DNA of 64,000 nt from Agapetus fuscipes (Eukaryota > Arthropoda > Insecta > Trichoptera > Glossosomatidae): the NCBI GenBank assembly GCA_951799405.1, contig OX637336.1:17403479-17467478 (forward strand), written 5' to 3'. The notes below the pieces were generated by a model. The model was not told where the DNA came from. It was given only the letters and a program-made list of their open reading frames with translations, and did not search any database. A program made the translations under genes and the position numbers. Positions within the stretch are counted from its first letter, which is position 1. Every line of letters begins with the position of its first letter. Below, piece by piece: positions 10,610 to 21,485 of the stretch.

Positions 10610-11990
10610 TCAGAAGCATATTTCTCTCACCATATTTCGAAACAAATGTAGGGAATTTGAGAAAATATCGACATCTGAAAGATTTGTGTTATAATGTGAA
10701 GTTGCGCGTCTGAAAAATGAGTTATTTGCGTAGTTGGTACTGCAGATAGGAATGTGGAATGTTTGTTTGTGACGAGAGGATATTCGAGGGACTTTCAGTA
10801 AGACGTTTTCTAAAAGAAGCGAAGAATTTATATGATTATTAATTATTTTGTACAGAAAAATTGCGTCTAAAAACCTGCGTCTACTCTCAAGTGTAGCTAG
10901 ACCATGCCGATCAATTGAAGTATTGTAGTCTGTGTAATTGTTTCCTGTCCGAAAGTCTAAGGATTTCATGAATTTCTTTTGTAATTTCTCAATTCGATCA
11001 ATGTCAACTGTATACTGCGGGTTCCAGACCACACTTCCAAACTCCAAAATACTCCGAACAAATGCAAAGAACAAGATTTTGAGTGATGAGGCCTGTTTCA
11101 ACGGTTTAGATAGACGTAGAATAAGGCCAAGCCTTTTAAAAGCTTTGGATGAAATGTAATCTATATGGAGATTGAATTGGAGCTTGGAGTCGAGAATTAC
11201 ACCCAGGTCTTTGATTTTAGTAACCCTTTCAACTAATCCATCATTCAATGTATAACTGTAATGAATCGGGAGATGTTTTCTTGTAAAAGTTATTGTGTAA
11301 CATTTATCCGAGTTTAAGATTAATTGATTTGATTTACAATAATCATTAAAATTGTTTAGGTCATCCTGGAGCAGACGACAATCGTCTATTGAGGATATAG
11401 CTTTAAAGAATTTAGTATCGTCAGCATATAAAAGGAATGATGAATTTTTACTACAGTTACTGACATCATTAATATAAAGGATGAAGAGAAGGGGACCCAA
11501 ATGAGAGCCCTGAGGCACACCCGACCCGATAGGTAGAAATTTTGATGTAAACCCTCTCAATGAAACGGCTTGACTCCGATTCTCGACGTAAGATGTTATC
11601 CATCTCAGGAGGTTACCATGTATACCGACTTTGAGCAATTTTTCTAGAAGTGTACAATGTTTAATTTTATCGAAAGCTTTGGAGAAATCGGTATACACGG
11701 CATCAACCTGGAAACCACGGTCCATTGCATTGAGAATGAAATCAGTGTACGTTATTAAGTTAGTGTCGACACTTCGACCTTTAGAAAAACCATGTTGCTC
11801 CGGGATTATATGGCACGATACTGCTGAAGTAATTTGTTGAGTCACAAATTTTTCAAGCAACTTGCCAAAAATGCTGAGTTTAGAAATAGGTCGGTACTGT
11901 TTAACATCGTGTCGATCTCCACCTTTAAATATTGGTGTCACCAACGCTTTTTTCCAAATGCTAGGAAAAATTCCTTCAGAAAGGGACTTG
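10610..11990 (-). pseudogene. LINE ORF2, reverse transcriptase part
   Basis: This is the RT half of ORF2. It makes cDNA from the LINE RNA by target-primed reverse transcription. Numbering from the codon at 11944, it shows QYRPIS, FSKAFDKIKH, SGVPQGSHLGP and the catalytic YADD at about residues 173-176. The thumb and a CR1-like C-terminal part rich in Arg and aromatic residues follow, to a stop at 10610. No ATG suits the start. The frame simply continues upstream from the endonuclease part after a frameshift at the A7 run near 12033-12039. Apart from that single break the catalytic motifs are intact. Confidence 0.9.
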
Positions 11991-12020
11991 TTAAAAATAA
12001 TTGTGAGAGGGGAACAGAGT

Positions 12021-13505
12021 TCAATAGCGCAGTTTTTTTATTAGAAGTGGATGAATTCCGTCATGTCCCGTTCCTTTTGTTGTATCTAGTTCTTTAAGCA
12101 ATATTTCAAGCTGACGTTCAGTGATTTGCACAAGAGAGAGGTCTAATATTGGATTGAGAGGAGCAGAATTTGTAGACATTTGAGGAGAATTGTCATTAAT
12201 AAAGACGGAATGAAAATAGTTATTGAAAAGATTACAAATCGACTCACCGTCAGAAGCAGTAATGTTATCATTTGCCATAAGGTCTGGGACGGAATTTGCG
12301 GAGAATTTAGATTTTATGAAGGACCAAAAGTATTTCGGTGCAGTAGTAATTTTATCTTCAACGTGTTTGATATAATTTTTATAACACTTCTTTTCTAAAT
12401 TCTTTTCTCTCTTTCTTAAGCAATTGAAAGCTTGGTAATCTAGGGGGTTATTATACATTTTCCATTTAGTGTGTAGTTTACGTTTTTCTCGTGACAACTT
12501 TATAAGACTTTGGGTATACCAGATCGGGTAATATCTGTTGTTAACAACTTTTTTCATGGGTACGTATTTTTTAATTACTTCATTCAAAAATGAATGTAGA
12601 TGATTAGAAGCTGTTTCAGCATCAAAGTTGAGGAAACTGTTCCAGTCTTGAGAAGAAAGTAGTTTTTTTATTTCAACGTAATTTGCAGCGTGAAAAATGG
12701 GTTTGTAGTGCGAGTTTATTTTTAACATAGGCGCTGAGAGAAGAGTTAAATTTATTTCAATAGCCTTGTGATGGGGATCTTCACGGGTTAATGGTTGTGC
12801 ACAGGGTACTACACTGCATGTAAGATCACTAATGATTAAGTCCAAGATGCGACTATTTAAGTTGGCACAATGATTATACTGGTAAAAACCAGTTATTGAC
12901 AAGAAATCTGACATTAGTTTAGCTTTATTGTTGTCATTAGTGTTGATAATGTAATTGTTTGAGTTAAGTTTTTGCTCCCAAGAAGCATAAGTAATGTTAA
13001 AGTCACCCATGATTAAAAAACTGTCGTTTGGATTCTGAGATAAGATGTCATGGGTTTTATCGAAAAATACATCCAAGGAGTTGAAATGATCGTTATTATG
13101 GGGAAAATAGACGCAAGCCAAATGAAGGGCAATGGGGTTTGTTTTGGTGGATGGGTTTACATGGGCTGGAGGCGGTGGTTGCAGTTCTATGGAGAGCCAC
13201 ATCTCATCGTTTTGGGGGGCAGAGCGCCACTCGTCTCGGCGGCGGACGGTGAGTCCTTGCCGCACGGCGACCAACACGCCGCCCCCGAGGGAAGCGTGAC
13301 CGGTTGCAACGCAACGGTCGAGTCTAAATACATTGTAATGCTCATGGAAGTATTCACGATCGAAAAAATCTGGGGATAACCATGTTTCCGTCAAACATAT
13401 TAAGTCATAGTCTGCGGATGTAACATTTGATAGAAAATTATCTGATTTAGTTCGTAGTCCTCTCGTATTTTGGTAGTAAATATTAAGGTCAGTTGTATTC
13501 GACAT
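12021..13505 (-). CDS. LINE ORF2 N-terminal part, AP-type endonuclease
   Basis: Starts at an ATG at 13505. The first ~230 residues are an exonuclease-endonuclease-phosphatase fold with QNTRGL (Asn), LTETWL (catalytic Glu), GGGVLVAVR, MGDFN (Asp) and a final HHKAI (His). This domain nicks target DNA to prime reverse transcription. A basic linker of ~250 residues leads toward the RT. The frame ends at 12021, just after an A7 run (12033-12039 on plus as T7), where a one-base indel separates it from the RT frame. Slippage in such a run, or a sequencing error, is the simplest explanation. Confidence 0.9.
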   Translation of the reverse strand: MSNTTDLNIYYQNTRGLRTKSDNFLSNVTSADYDLICLTETWLSPDFFDREYFHEHYNVFRLDRCVATGHASLGGGVLVAVRQGLTVRRRDEWRSAPQNDEMWLSIELQPPPPAHVNPSTKTNPIALHLACVYFPHNNDHFNSLDVFFDKTHDILSQNPNDSFLIMGDFNITYASWEQKLNSNNYIINTNDNNKAKLMSDFLSITGFYQYNHCANLNSRILDLIISDLTCSVVPCAQPLTREDPHHKAIEINLTLLSAPMLKINSHYKPIFHAANYVEIKKLLSSQDWNSFLNFDAETASNHLHSFLNEVIKKYVPMKKVVNNRYYPIWYTQSLIKLSREKRKLHTKWKMYNNPLDYQAFNCLRKREKNLEKKCYKNYIKHVEDKITTAPKYFWSFIKSKFSANSVPDLMANDNITASDGESICNLFNNYFHSVFINDNSPQMSTNSAPLNPILDLSLVQITERQLEILLKELDTTKGTGHDGIHPLLIKKLRY

Positions 13506-13968
13506 GGCAATTATGGAGGGTAAAAAACTTAGTAGTACTAACTACGAGAGTGAAATGATTAATTTTCAGATGTGATATTATGGTAAGGCATACAGTAAAA
13601 GTTAACAAGAATACAAGAAGATAATTAAAGTGACCCTTAACGTATATGTGAAGGTAATACAGAATATAGTTGAGCGAGAAAGTCCAAGTAAAACGATTAA
13701 CCTTCAGATGTGATAATATAGCAATCCAAATGGTAATAAACAGGGAAGTAATATGGTGATTAAAATATGCTACAGAAGATGTATCAGTATAAGGAAATAT
13801 GTAGTTGAGAAAGATGATTAGAGGAAAACGGTAAGGGTTTAAATTTTTGGGATGTGATAGCAAAGTAGAGAAAACAGGAAAAACAGATAAAAATATAAAA
13901 CGGAGACTAAAAAGAACCTTAAAAAGCATGTGAGTGTAAGCAATTATAAAATGAAGAACTTTTTCTAG
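13506..13968 (-). other. Inter-ORF spacer of the LINE
   Basis: About 460 bp separate ORF1 and ORF2, with a hydrophobic open frame at 13489-13929 that matches nothing I recognise. It contains repeated TTAATTTTCAGATGTGATA-like segments (13558, 13700, 13840). This is probably noncoding leader for ORF2. Confidence 0.55.
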
Positions 13969-14898
13969 TCATTTAAGACTTGACAAGTCGCTTTCACAAT
14001 TAATGCGAATAGCCTTAGTGTTGTCCGACTTTCGCATTAGTATTTTGCAGTCACGCACCCATAAGTATGCGTATCCTAGAGCCGCTTTGCGTTCCCTTGC
14101 GCCCTTCAATAGAATTTTATTGTGTGGAATAAGATGGTCGTTGATGTAAACATTTGTGGCCGGTCCCGGCATCCCCATGTCGGCCGTGGTCACACCGCGC
14201 CGCGCGCGAACAGCTGCAAGCAGCTGGTCTTTGCGCCTTCGCTGGGTGAAGCGGATGACAACAGCCGGCTCTCGCTTGGGATCGCTGTTGGACTCAGATG
14301 TGTTGAATCGACGCACACGATGTATTGTGTCGATGTCTGTATCCAGGAGCGGAAAATTCACACAGGTGCAGAGCTCTCGTACGATGTTATTCAGGTTTTC
14401 GCCTTTTTTATATGGGAGACATGATATTTCGAGATTATTTATTCGAGCGTACTGATCAGAGTCCCGTTTTTCAGTTTGCATTACAGTGATGGTGTCTCTT
14501 GCGGCGTCTAAATCTTTCTGAATGGACGACAGTTTTTCTAGGGATTTTTCGGTTTTGTCGAGTCGAGCTTCAAATTTATCGAAGCGAGAGCCTAGGTCGG
14601 TTATTAATTGATTTACGTCATGAAGAGCGACCGTGTTCGTCTTGATGTCAGATTTGAAACTGCTAAAGTCGTTTCTGATTGCCTTGAGTTCGTTGAGTAC
14701 CAGCGCGATGTCTGTGGTTGCAGCCGGCGCGGGGGCAGGCGCTCTGCAGGTTGAGCACCTCCAGGCCACCTTCCTGTCGGCCCCCATCTTGCGATAGCTG
14801 GATTCGGCAACTCCGGCGCAGAAATAATGAAAATTATTATGGCAAGAGCCACAAACAACACCATCAGTAAATTTATCGTTACATTTTATGCAATTCAT
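13969..14898 (-). CDS. LINE ORF1, PHD-finger RNA-binding protein
   Basis: 309 residues from an ATG at 14898. Residues 3-51 hold a Cys4-His-Cys3 PHD-type finger: C3, C6, C16, C19, H24, C27, C48 and C51. A proline/alanine hinge follows, then a coiled coil at about 75-150. A basic C-terminal region contains RVRRF and YINDHL and resembles LINE ORF1 RNA-binding/transposase_22-like domains. The protein is expected to coat LINE RNA in a ribonucleoprotein. It is intact. PHD fingers in ORF1 are known in CR1/L2-type elements. Confidence 0.85.
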   Translation of the reverse strand: MNCIKCNDKFTDGVVCGSCHNNFHYFCAGVAESSYRKMGADRKVAWRCSTCRAPAPAPAATTDIALVLNELKAIRNDFSSFKSDIKTNTVALHDVNQLITDLGSRFDKFEARLDKTEKSLEKLSSIQKDLDAARDTITVMQTEKRDSDQYARINNLEISCLPYKKGENLNNIVRELCTCVNFPLLDTDIDTIHRVRRFNTSESNSDPKREPAVVIRFTQRRRKDQLLAAVRARRGVTTADMGMPGPATNVYINDHLIPHNKILLKGARERKAALGYAYLWVRDCKILMRKSDNTKAIRINCESDLSSLK

Positions 14899-15052
14899 TC
14901 TATCTATAATTTATTTAGTTGTTTTGAATAAAAATTTCAAGTATGTATCTATATTTTATAGTAATTATTTTAAACAAAATAAAATTACAAGTTGGAGCGA
15001 TATCTATCGCCTAGTGGTGAAAGTTTTATTAAAGTAAGTAGTAATGCCAGCT

Positions 15053-15093
<41 letters not shown>

Positions 15094-15382
15094 AGTTTGA
15101 AGGTAGCGCCGCTATGTGGTCAGTAGAATAAGCTTAAAGTGGTTTTTAAAATTTATGTACCCACTTAAGTCAGATTTCGTATGTATTATAAACTATTAAA
15201 AAACACTAAAAACCGCTTGCGCACAGAATATAACCACTGTTAACAAAAGGATTATTGTCTAATAACACTATTTGAACACTTTTGGTGGAATTTGAATAAA
15301 ATTGAAGACTAATTAAAATATTTTCGCTAGGAGCAAAATTGTGTGTTGTGTTGTGATGGACTATATGTATAATATGAAATTT
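14899..15382 (-). other. LINE 5' leader with poly(A/T) run
   Basis: Noncoding 5' region of the LINE. A pure A run occupies about 15053-15089 on the plus strand. Sequence 15090-15382 has no ORF and ends at the GTR half that resumes at 15383. Confidence 0.6.
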
Positions 15383-15600
15383 ATATGCGGCATATACAAG
15401 CGCGAACTTATACGTGTCTGCTTGTGAAAATGCATATAATATGAATCCCCAATGTTACATATCTTTGCAACTTAGATTAGATTAGATAAGACACAAACAG
15501 CATTTGTATGCGCGAACTTACACGTGTCTGTTAGTGGGCATGAATTTAATATGAATTTAAAATGTTAATGTATTTTTGCAACTTAGATTATAGATAATAG
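15383..15600 (+). repeat. GTR right half plus a second GTR 3' fragment
   Basis: 15383-15490 completes the GTR split by the LINE and ends with GATTAGATTAGAT. Another GTR 3' end (15491-15600, GAACTTACACGTGTCTGTTA to AACTTAGATTATAG) follows. Confidence 0.8.
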
Positions 15601-16035
15601 ATATATTTTGCCAATGTCACCATTGTTTTAGGGAAGGGCAACAAGAAATGCATTCATTTGATTACGAGTATGTTCATTCATTGTTCCTTGATAAATAAAT
15701 TGGTATGGGGCTAGCCTCCTATGCTGTAAAAACTTGATTGGCTTTTGCCAATGCACCTCCTATTTTAGGTAAAGTCGGGAGGAGTTATATGGTGTATGTT
15801 CATTTGAGGTTTGTTTTTTTTACACGTTTCTGACTGTGGACGGCAATTAAGCAAAGCCTTTAAATGCAATATATCTATGCAACTTAGTTTATAGATGTCC
15901 GTTGGAGATTTGTGTTTTAATATTGTTAGTCCACATGCGGCATGTGTAAGCGCGAATATAAACGTATCTGCTTATGGGAATGCATTTAATATGAATCTTA
16001 AATGTAATATATCTTTGCCACTTAGATTATAGATT
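15601..16035 (+). repeat. Compound GTR-related repeats
   Basis: Diverged head and tail pieces of at least two GTR copies, including AGTCCACATGCGGCATGTGT at 15930 (intact second hairpin). A GCAAGAAATGCATTC segment is shared with 9690. Confidence 0.65.
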
Positions 16036-16569
16036 ATATAGACACACCGTTTCATTTTAAAAAACGCGCTCCGTCTAGACATGCGGCACAAATATGAAAC
16101 TGCCAATCGCAATATTTCTCATCTCATGCAACTCCGTAGCACACCCTTTACTTTACCATACAAATCTATATGGAGTGTACAGCATTTTTTTTATATTTCA
16201 AAGAATTCAATAGACTGCTACTTTTCACTTCTTTTTTTTCTTTGTCTTTTTCACTGCAATTCTTTTCTGTTTACTCGACTTTATTACGTTTCGAAGTCTC
16301 TCTTTTTGTCTTCCATCACAAAAGACAACTTTAAATTAAAAATATTCTTTAGGCTAGAAAAAAAATCCATTAGGAATTTTAGTGTCTTACGGTGTTATTG
16401 TCAAGCAGCAAATCCACGGTACATCCGTAGCCTATGTTAATTTTCAATACAAAAAATCGATGTACGTAGATCAGCTATAGATCACATGTTTCGTGTATTG
16501 CACTGCTAGAAATTTAATTGTTCATTTTATATTGAAATAGCCGTCTTCTTCTATTATTTAATATTATTT
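16036..16569. other. AT-rich interval, nothing recognised
   Basis: A 119-codon open frame at 16081 is compositionally biased (F, L, S) and shows no family features. I treat it as chance. Confidence 0.5.
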
Positions 16570-16800
16570 GACTTTTATGTTGGTTGATATGGCTGATCAC
16601 ACGTACTGTAAAAAATGGTTCTCTCTGTCAAGATTACCCCTATTGCAGGGTAGGTCGACAAAAGTTGCAAGGTATACGTTCATTTGAGGTTTGGATCTTA
16701 ATTTTTATGTACATATGCAGCATTTGCAAACGTAGACTCACACGTGCCTGTTTGTGGGCATGCATTTAATATGAATTTCAGATTATATTTATCTAAAAAA
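16570..16800 (+). repeat. GTR repeat copy, diverged
   Basis: Plus-strand copy with an altered first hairpin (CCCCTATTGCAGGG) and no clear GATTA tail. Confidence 0.7.
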
Positions 16801-16925
16801 GATCGATCGCTTCCATACCGGTACCTTCGAACCCAATATCTTCCGATTGCGAGCCCCAAGCGTTTACCAATAGACTACGGACCGTTTAATTTCAAACAGC
16901 TGCTTTATAAATTTTCCATATCGAT

Positions 16926-17166
16926 ACCTTAAAGTTAAAACTGAATAAGTGACATAATAAGCTAACATGGGTGTCTCAGATGAATGTACTTTTCCACTAT
17001 TTTCTATTAGAGAAAACACTAAAAAAGTGTGAATATCCTGTAGTTTAGAAAGTTTGTCATGAGCACTTCCTTACAATTACTTCACTTACTTTTAGAAGTT
17101 ACACCTAATACAATGTATTATCCACGATTTCTCAAATCAGTGAACTTTTTTACCTTTAAGGTGGCG
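16926..17166. repeat. Dispersed repeat with CCTTAAAGGTAAAA-like ends
   Basis: Begins near ACCTTAAAGTTAAAACTG and ends TTTTACCTTTAAGG, so the ends form an inverted repeat. The interior (ACATGGGTGTCTCAGATGAA, TAGTTTAGAAAGTTTGTCAT) recurs at 46949-47100 and, inverted, at 52690-52830. It is probably a MITE. No TSD was identified. Confidence 0.55.
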
Positions 17167-17215
17167 ATATATATCCCACGAATCCATAATTACATTTGTT
17201 TGTATATTTGCATCT

Positions 17216-17292
17216 TTTGGCTCGGTGGTTAGTGATGCGTGCTTGCGTTCTACTTTCATTGTTCCGGGTTCGATTCCCGCGTGCATTGTTTG
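17216..17292 (+). repeat. tRNA-like sequence, likely SINE head or tRNA pseudogene
   Basis: TGGCTCGGTGGTTAGTGATG resembles an A box and GGGTTCGATTCCC is a good B box. The acceptor arms do not pair properly, so a functional tRNA is unlikely. It is unrelated to SINE A or B bodies downstream. Confidence 0.5.
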
Positions 17293-17915
17293 TATTTGCA
17301 GACGCAACTATGACCATTGTGCCACGTATCATTCAGTAAAGACTCTGCACTATAACACTGCATTACAAGTATAAAACGTAACCCTCAAACTCAACCATGG
17401 CTTTTTACCAAAAAAGCTGTAAATGGAAACAGCGCCTGCAGTGTGCGTTTTAGTTTTCATACATTTTGGTTGAGTTTTAACGTGAAGTTGTTATACTTGG
17501 AGATCTGTACTATGAGTCATATACTCGTATATACGCAAAGCTCATTCTCTAAGTCCAATCAATCGTGACAGTGATTAACACTTTAACAACCGAGGCGATA
17601 TTTTATAAAAAAATAATTAAAAATACATTTCCAAATTTCTCCAGAAGGTACAACGCAAAAGGGAACTAAACTACACATATAGTATTGACCGTTTAAAAAT
17701 GCTTGATCACACTTTGAACAGAGAATATTTCACTGTTATCATACTTCTTGGGACTTTCTATGTTATTTTCTTATATCGAGGGTATACAACCAAAACGCAC
17801 TAAGTCAAATTTTGCCAATTTTGCATTCAAAGCATTATGCATTCTGGTTGTTAAGGTCATTATCCCAAAACAATGAATAATGACTTAGTGCGTTTTGGTT
17901 GTATACCCTCAATAT
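17293..17915. other. Unassigned interval with a short inverted repeat
   Basis: GGGTATACAACCAAAACGCA at 17780 reappears inverted at 17890-17912, with TTATGCATT between. This suggests a ~130-bp palindromic element. Nothing coding. Confidence 0.5.
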
Positions 17916-17917
17916 TA

Positions 17918-18250
17918 CCTTGACAGGTTTGGTATGAGGCTGACCACCCATACTGTAAAAAAGGTTCACTCTGTCAATGTCACTCCTGTTTCAGGGAAGG
18001 TCGGCAAGAGTTGCAGGGCTTGTGTTCATTTGAGATTGGGTTTTTATATTGTAGGTCTACATGCGGCATATGTGAGCGCGAAATTATGCGTGTCTGCTTG
18101 TGGGAATGCATTTAATATGAATCTCAAATGATACATATCTGTGCAACTTAGATTTAGATTTTTAGAACTTACACGTGTCTGTTTGTGGGCATGCATTTAA
18201 TATGTATTTCTAAATGTTAATGTATCTTTGCAACAAAGATTGTAGATGCT
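17918..18250 (+). repeat. GTR copy plus a GTR 3' fragment
   Basis: Full copy at 17918-18160 (first hairpin region CTCCTGTTTCAGGG, second hairpin CACATGCGGCATATG-like). A second tail fragment lies at 18165-18250. Confidence 0.8.
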
Positions 18251-18356
18251 GCGGCTCGAAACTGGGAGGGGGGAGGGATTCGTCTTCACAATTAAAAAAA
18301 AAAAAAAAAACACTATCCTAAGCGTATAGTCTGTCTTTGATGTGTTAAGGGTGCGC

Positions 18357-18924
18357 CATTTGCAATAGCTAGTGTTGTAATTACCGAGTAACGCACCGCA
18401 GACTAACAATACCATTGTAGCGCGTATGCAATCTTCGCTACACATCCCTATGGCCCATATAACAGTTCACCTCTACCCAATCATAAGAGAACTTCTTGGA
18501 TAAATCAACTTCTTCTTCTTTCAGTAACACTTCTACCAAAGCTTGTCGACTGTAATGTGTAATATAACATGCAAATAATTTTGATTTTGTTCTCGGCTGT
18601 AGAGCGTAACACTTTTACGAGACAACGGTCCTTGGCAACCCATTTGCAATAGCTAGTGTTGTAATTACCGAGTAACGCACCGCAGACTAACAATACCATT
18701 GTAGCGCGTATGCAATCTTCGCTACACATCCCTATGGCCCATATAACAGTTCACCTCTACCCAATCATAAGAGAACTTCTTGGATAAATCAACTTCTTCT
18801 TCTTTCAGTAACACTTCTACCAAAGCTTGTCGACTGTAATGTGTAATATAACATGCAAATAATTTTGATTTTGTTCTCGGCTGTAGAGCGTAACACTTTT
18901 ACGAGACAACGGTCCTTGGCAACC
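18357..18924. repeat. 284-bp tandem duplication, two copies
   Basis: 18357-18640 and 18641-18924 are the same 284-bp sequence (starting CATTTGCAATAGCTAG and ending GGTCCTTGGCAACC). I find no difference between the copies, so the duplication is recent or an assembly effect. The unit ends in the TTGGCAACC motif shared with other loci (22082, 37730, 39610). Confidence 0.85.
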
Positions 18925-19170
18925 TAATCTGAGTTGCAGAGATTTGTTTTAATTTTATACTCATATTAAATGCATGCCCACAAGCAGACACGTGTAATTT
19001 CGCGTTTACAAATGCCACACGTGTACTTACAAATAAAAATCCAAACTTCGGATGAACATAAACAATGAGACTTTTACCGACCTGCTCCGAATCAGGGATG
19101 ACATTGACAAAGTAAACAATTTTTACAGTATGGATGGTCAACCTCTTACCAACCTCTATAATTTAAGGAA
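18925..19170 (-). repeat. GTR repeat copy
   Basis: Minus-strand copy directly abutting the 284-bp duplication. First hairpin lost (GCTCCGAATCAGGG). Confidence 0.75.
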
Positions 19171-19344
19171 TACTAACAATGCTAGTCACAAAATATTTAA
19201 CCTATATCTTATCTGCCGATCATCGATTTTTTGTATGGAAATTTCACTGGAGGCTACGGATGAGCCATGGTTTTTCCGTTTGAGAATAACACCGTAAAAA
19301 TAATCAACATTTATTTTAATTAATAATCAACAATAAACACAAAG

Positions 19345-19520
19345 TTTATCATCACGAGTTGATTTATTTCCTCGAGCGCTTTCGATGTAATGACATCATT
19401 ATCAACAGGAAAAATTGATACAGCTTGAGGACAACTTTGAGGACAACTTGTTGTCCTGTTGATAATTATGTGATAACATCGAAAGCGCTCGAGGAAATAA
19501 ATCAACTCGTGAAGAAAAAC
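19345..19520. repeat. Palindrome with degenerate hammerhead-like arms
   Basis: The ~62-bp arms at 19351-19412 and 19453-19514 are inverted copies. Each arm reads, outward, CTGTTGA, a stem, GAA, AGCGCT (self-complementary), C, GAGG. This is the hammerhead layout of loci 1, 4 and 5, but the core A6 is T, so activity is unlikely. Confidence 0.5.
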
Positions 19521-20195
19521 TGTGTGTTTTATTTTTACATAATTTAAAATCAATCTTCTCAATGTTACACTTTTATCATTTTTTTTTATTGTTTAATTCT
19601 TACTTTATTTAAAATCTATGCGCCAGTCTAAATTTATTCATCGGAATAATCATCGGGAAAAGTCATTCAAGTGAGTCGTTAAAGTTATGCGGGCATTGAT
19701 TTGGCTGGTGAGGACTTTATGTGATGACTGGGCACACCTTTCCAATGCTAATGACCCCTCTAGGAGTGCCGGCGACTGTGTGGATGCGTTTCATTGCACA
19801 TTATTGTCTGTTCGCTGCCTTAGTTCTTGTTTATCGTATACGCCATTGAGAAATTTTCACATGAGCAATGTTTGCATGTGTACTGGACTAATGTGTCTTA
19901 TGAAAACAAGAAATTTATTTTAAAAATACTTAAAAGAACTCTCACATTATCGAGTTTTACAGTTTTTCTTAGCTCAGATTGTGTAGAATTTGATTCTTAA
20001 GACAACTGCATGAAAAAGTCATATTTGACAAGATTGGCATATACGATAAACAAGAACTGAGGGAGCGTGTTGTGTGCGATTTATGATCACAAATATATCT
20101 GTTATCTAAGTTGCAACGATGCATCAAACTTTTTAAAGCTTTTTTTTAGTTCTTGTTGTTTGTATACTTGTAAAGTGTTATTCAGTATTTGTGTA
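19521..20195. other. Unassigned interval
   Basis: 19860-20020 resembles, in inverse, 41850-41985 (GTACTGGACTAATGTGTCTTA versus TAAGACACATTGGTCCAGTA), so it is part of another dispersed repeat. No coding sequence was recognised. Confidence 0.5.
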
Positions 20196-20332
20196 CATCC
20201 CCTTCAACTTCAGTGGTTGGCGTAAGGCCGGCCCCCTTACCTGTAAAAATAAATAGGTTCCACCCGCTACATGCGAAACACTTCGGAGATAACACGGCAA
20301 GAAGTTACACTATATTTGTAGCTTAGTTGTGT
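20196..20332 (+). repeat. SINE B 3' fragment
   Basis: Contains the GTTGGCGTAAGGCCGGCCCC and GGTTCCACCCGCTACATGCG body and ends GTTACACTATATTTGTAGC. The tRNA-like head is absent. Confidence 0.7.
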
Positions 20333-20527
20333 TGTTGCGTGTTTGATTTATGATGAAAAGAATATCTGTGGTATATTTAAAGCATTTTTTTTTATATTCT
20401 TTTTTTTTCTTTCTTCGGCTTATAGGCCTTGAAGGCTCAGGGCCTCTTGCACCACAATCCTCAAGGACTCTGTCTTTTTTGGTTATACATAGTTGTTTAT
20501 ATACTTAAATCAATTCCTTGCATTATT

Positions 20528-20700
20528 TGTGTTCCTTAACTTATAGGTTGGCAGACCAAACATTCTAAAAAAAATGGTACACTGTTCCAATGTTACCCCT
20601 GTTTCGGGAAATTTCGGCTAGAGTTGCAGGACTTTTTTTTATTTGTTGATTACACATGCAGCATTCGTAGATGCGAACTTACACGTGTCTGTTTGTGCCT
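20528..20700 (+). repeat. GTR repeat, diverged, tail missing
   Basis: Head and first hairpin region (CCCCTGTTTCGGGAAAT, stem broken) to GAACTTACACGTGTCTGTTT. Confidence 0.65.
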
Positions 20701-20967
20701 AAGGCGCTCTCTTTTTTGGTGCAAAAATCGGCTGAGATGCTCCATCTACATATTTTAGGTTGATCGATGGTAGGTACCTATTCCTCGGAGTACAAAATGC
20801 ATGACAAATCCTTATTCAGAACTTTGGTTTTGCAATACTTGCAGCTGAAGCGGCAAAGATTTTCAAGAAACATTATTGAAATCTTTGTCTCAGCAAGCAG
20901 ACAAAGATAAAATACAGATGCAAGGGAAAAGTTGTATGGGAAATTTCATATGAAAACTGAGATGGAA

Positions 20968-21485
20968 AACCGGTCCAGTGGTAACACTTCGGACTCGCAA
21001 TTGAAGGTTGTGGGTTCAAATCCTGGTGGAGCACAAAAATATAATTTATATTTTCAAATATGCTTTTCGCTGGGTTGAACAATTCAAAGACCTTTACCAA
21101 AGACTGGTCACTAAAGGTCCATCCAGTCTTTTAGCAGTTGGGTCTTGCTTGAGACAACCAAGTTCGTAAAAAGTCCGGTCAATAGTTCAGTTGATAGAAT
21201 GCTTGCATTCCATGCCGAGAACAAGGGTTCGGTCACCTCCGATGACCCCAGAAATGATATCCCATTTTTGTGCTTATTTTACATCCAAAAAAAATACCGG
21301 CAAGATTTACTCAGCCTTCACAAGAAATGAAAACCAGCTCCGCAGAGAACTGGGAAACCCCTAGTTCAACTGCAAGTGGTTGGTGTGATGCTGGCCCCCT
21401 TACCCGTAATAAATAATCCCCGAATGGCCACATGCGACCCCTTCGGGGATAATACAAGAGGTTATACTACATGTGTAGCTTAGTT
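20968..21485 (+). repeat. Composite dimeric SINE A+B
   Basis: SINE A (CCGGTCCAGTGGTAACACTT, B box GGTTCAAATCC, 20968-21165) runs through ACAACCAAGTTCGTAAAAA into SINE B (GGTCAATAGTTCAGTTGATA, from 21178). The order and junction match 8666-9145. Confidence 0.8.

Larger units (their letters stand above)
10379..15382 (-). mobile_element. Near-complete CR1-group LINE
   Basis: Minus-strand non-LTR retrotransposon of about 5 kb. A 3' poly(A) run lies at 10379-10404 (T on plus), ORF2 at about 10610-13505, ORF1 at 13969-14898, and a 5' leader with a poly(A) stretch reaches about 15382. The target is a GTR copy split at 10378/15383. A short target duplication (TTTAT-like) is possible but blurred by the T run. 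The clade assignment (CR1/L2/Daphne group) rests on the PHD-type ORF1, the EN plus RT order and the RT C-terminus. A Jockey-clade origin cannot be ruled out. Confidence 0.85.

Noticed and set aside
13489..13929. Membrane-protein gene between LINE ORFs
   Set aside because: The hydrophobic frame comes from AT-rich repeats in the LINE spacer; no start context or family features.
17216..17292. Functional tRNA gene
   Set aside because: A and B boxes are present but the acceptor and D arms do not fold; tRNA-derived SINE or pseudogene is likelier.
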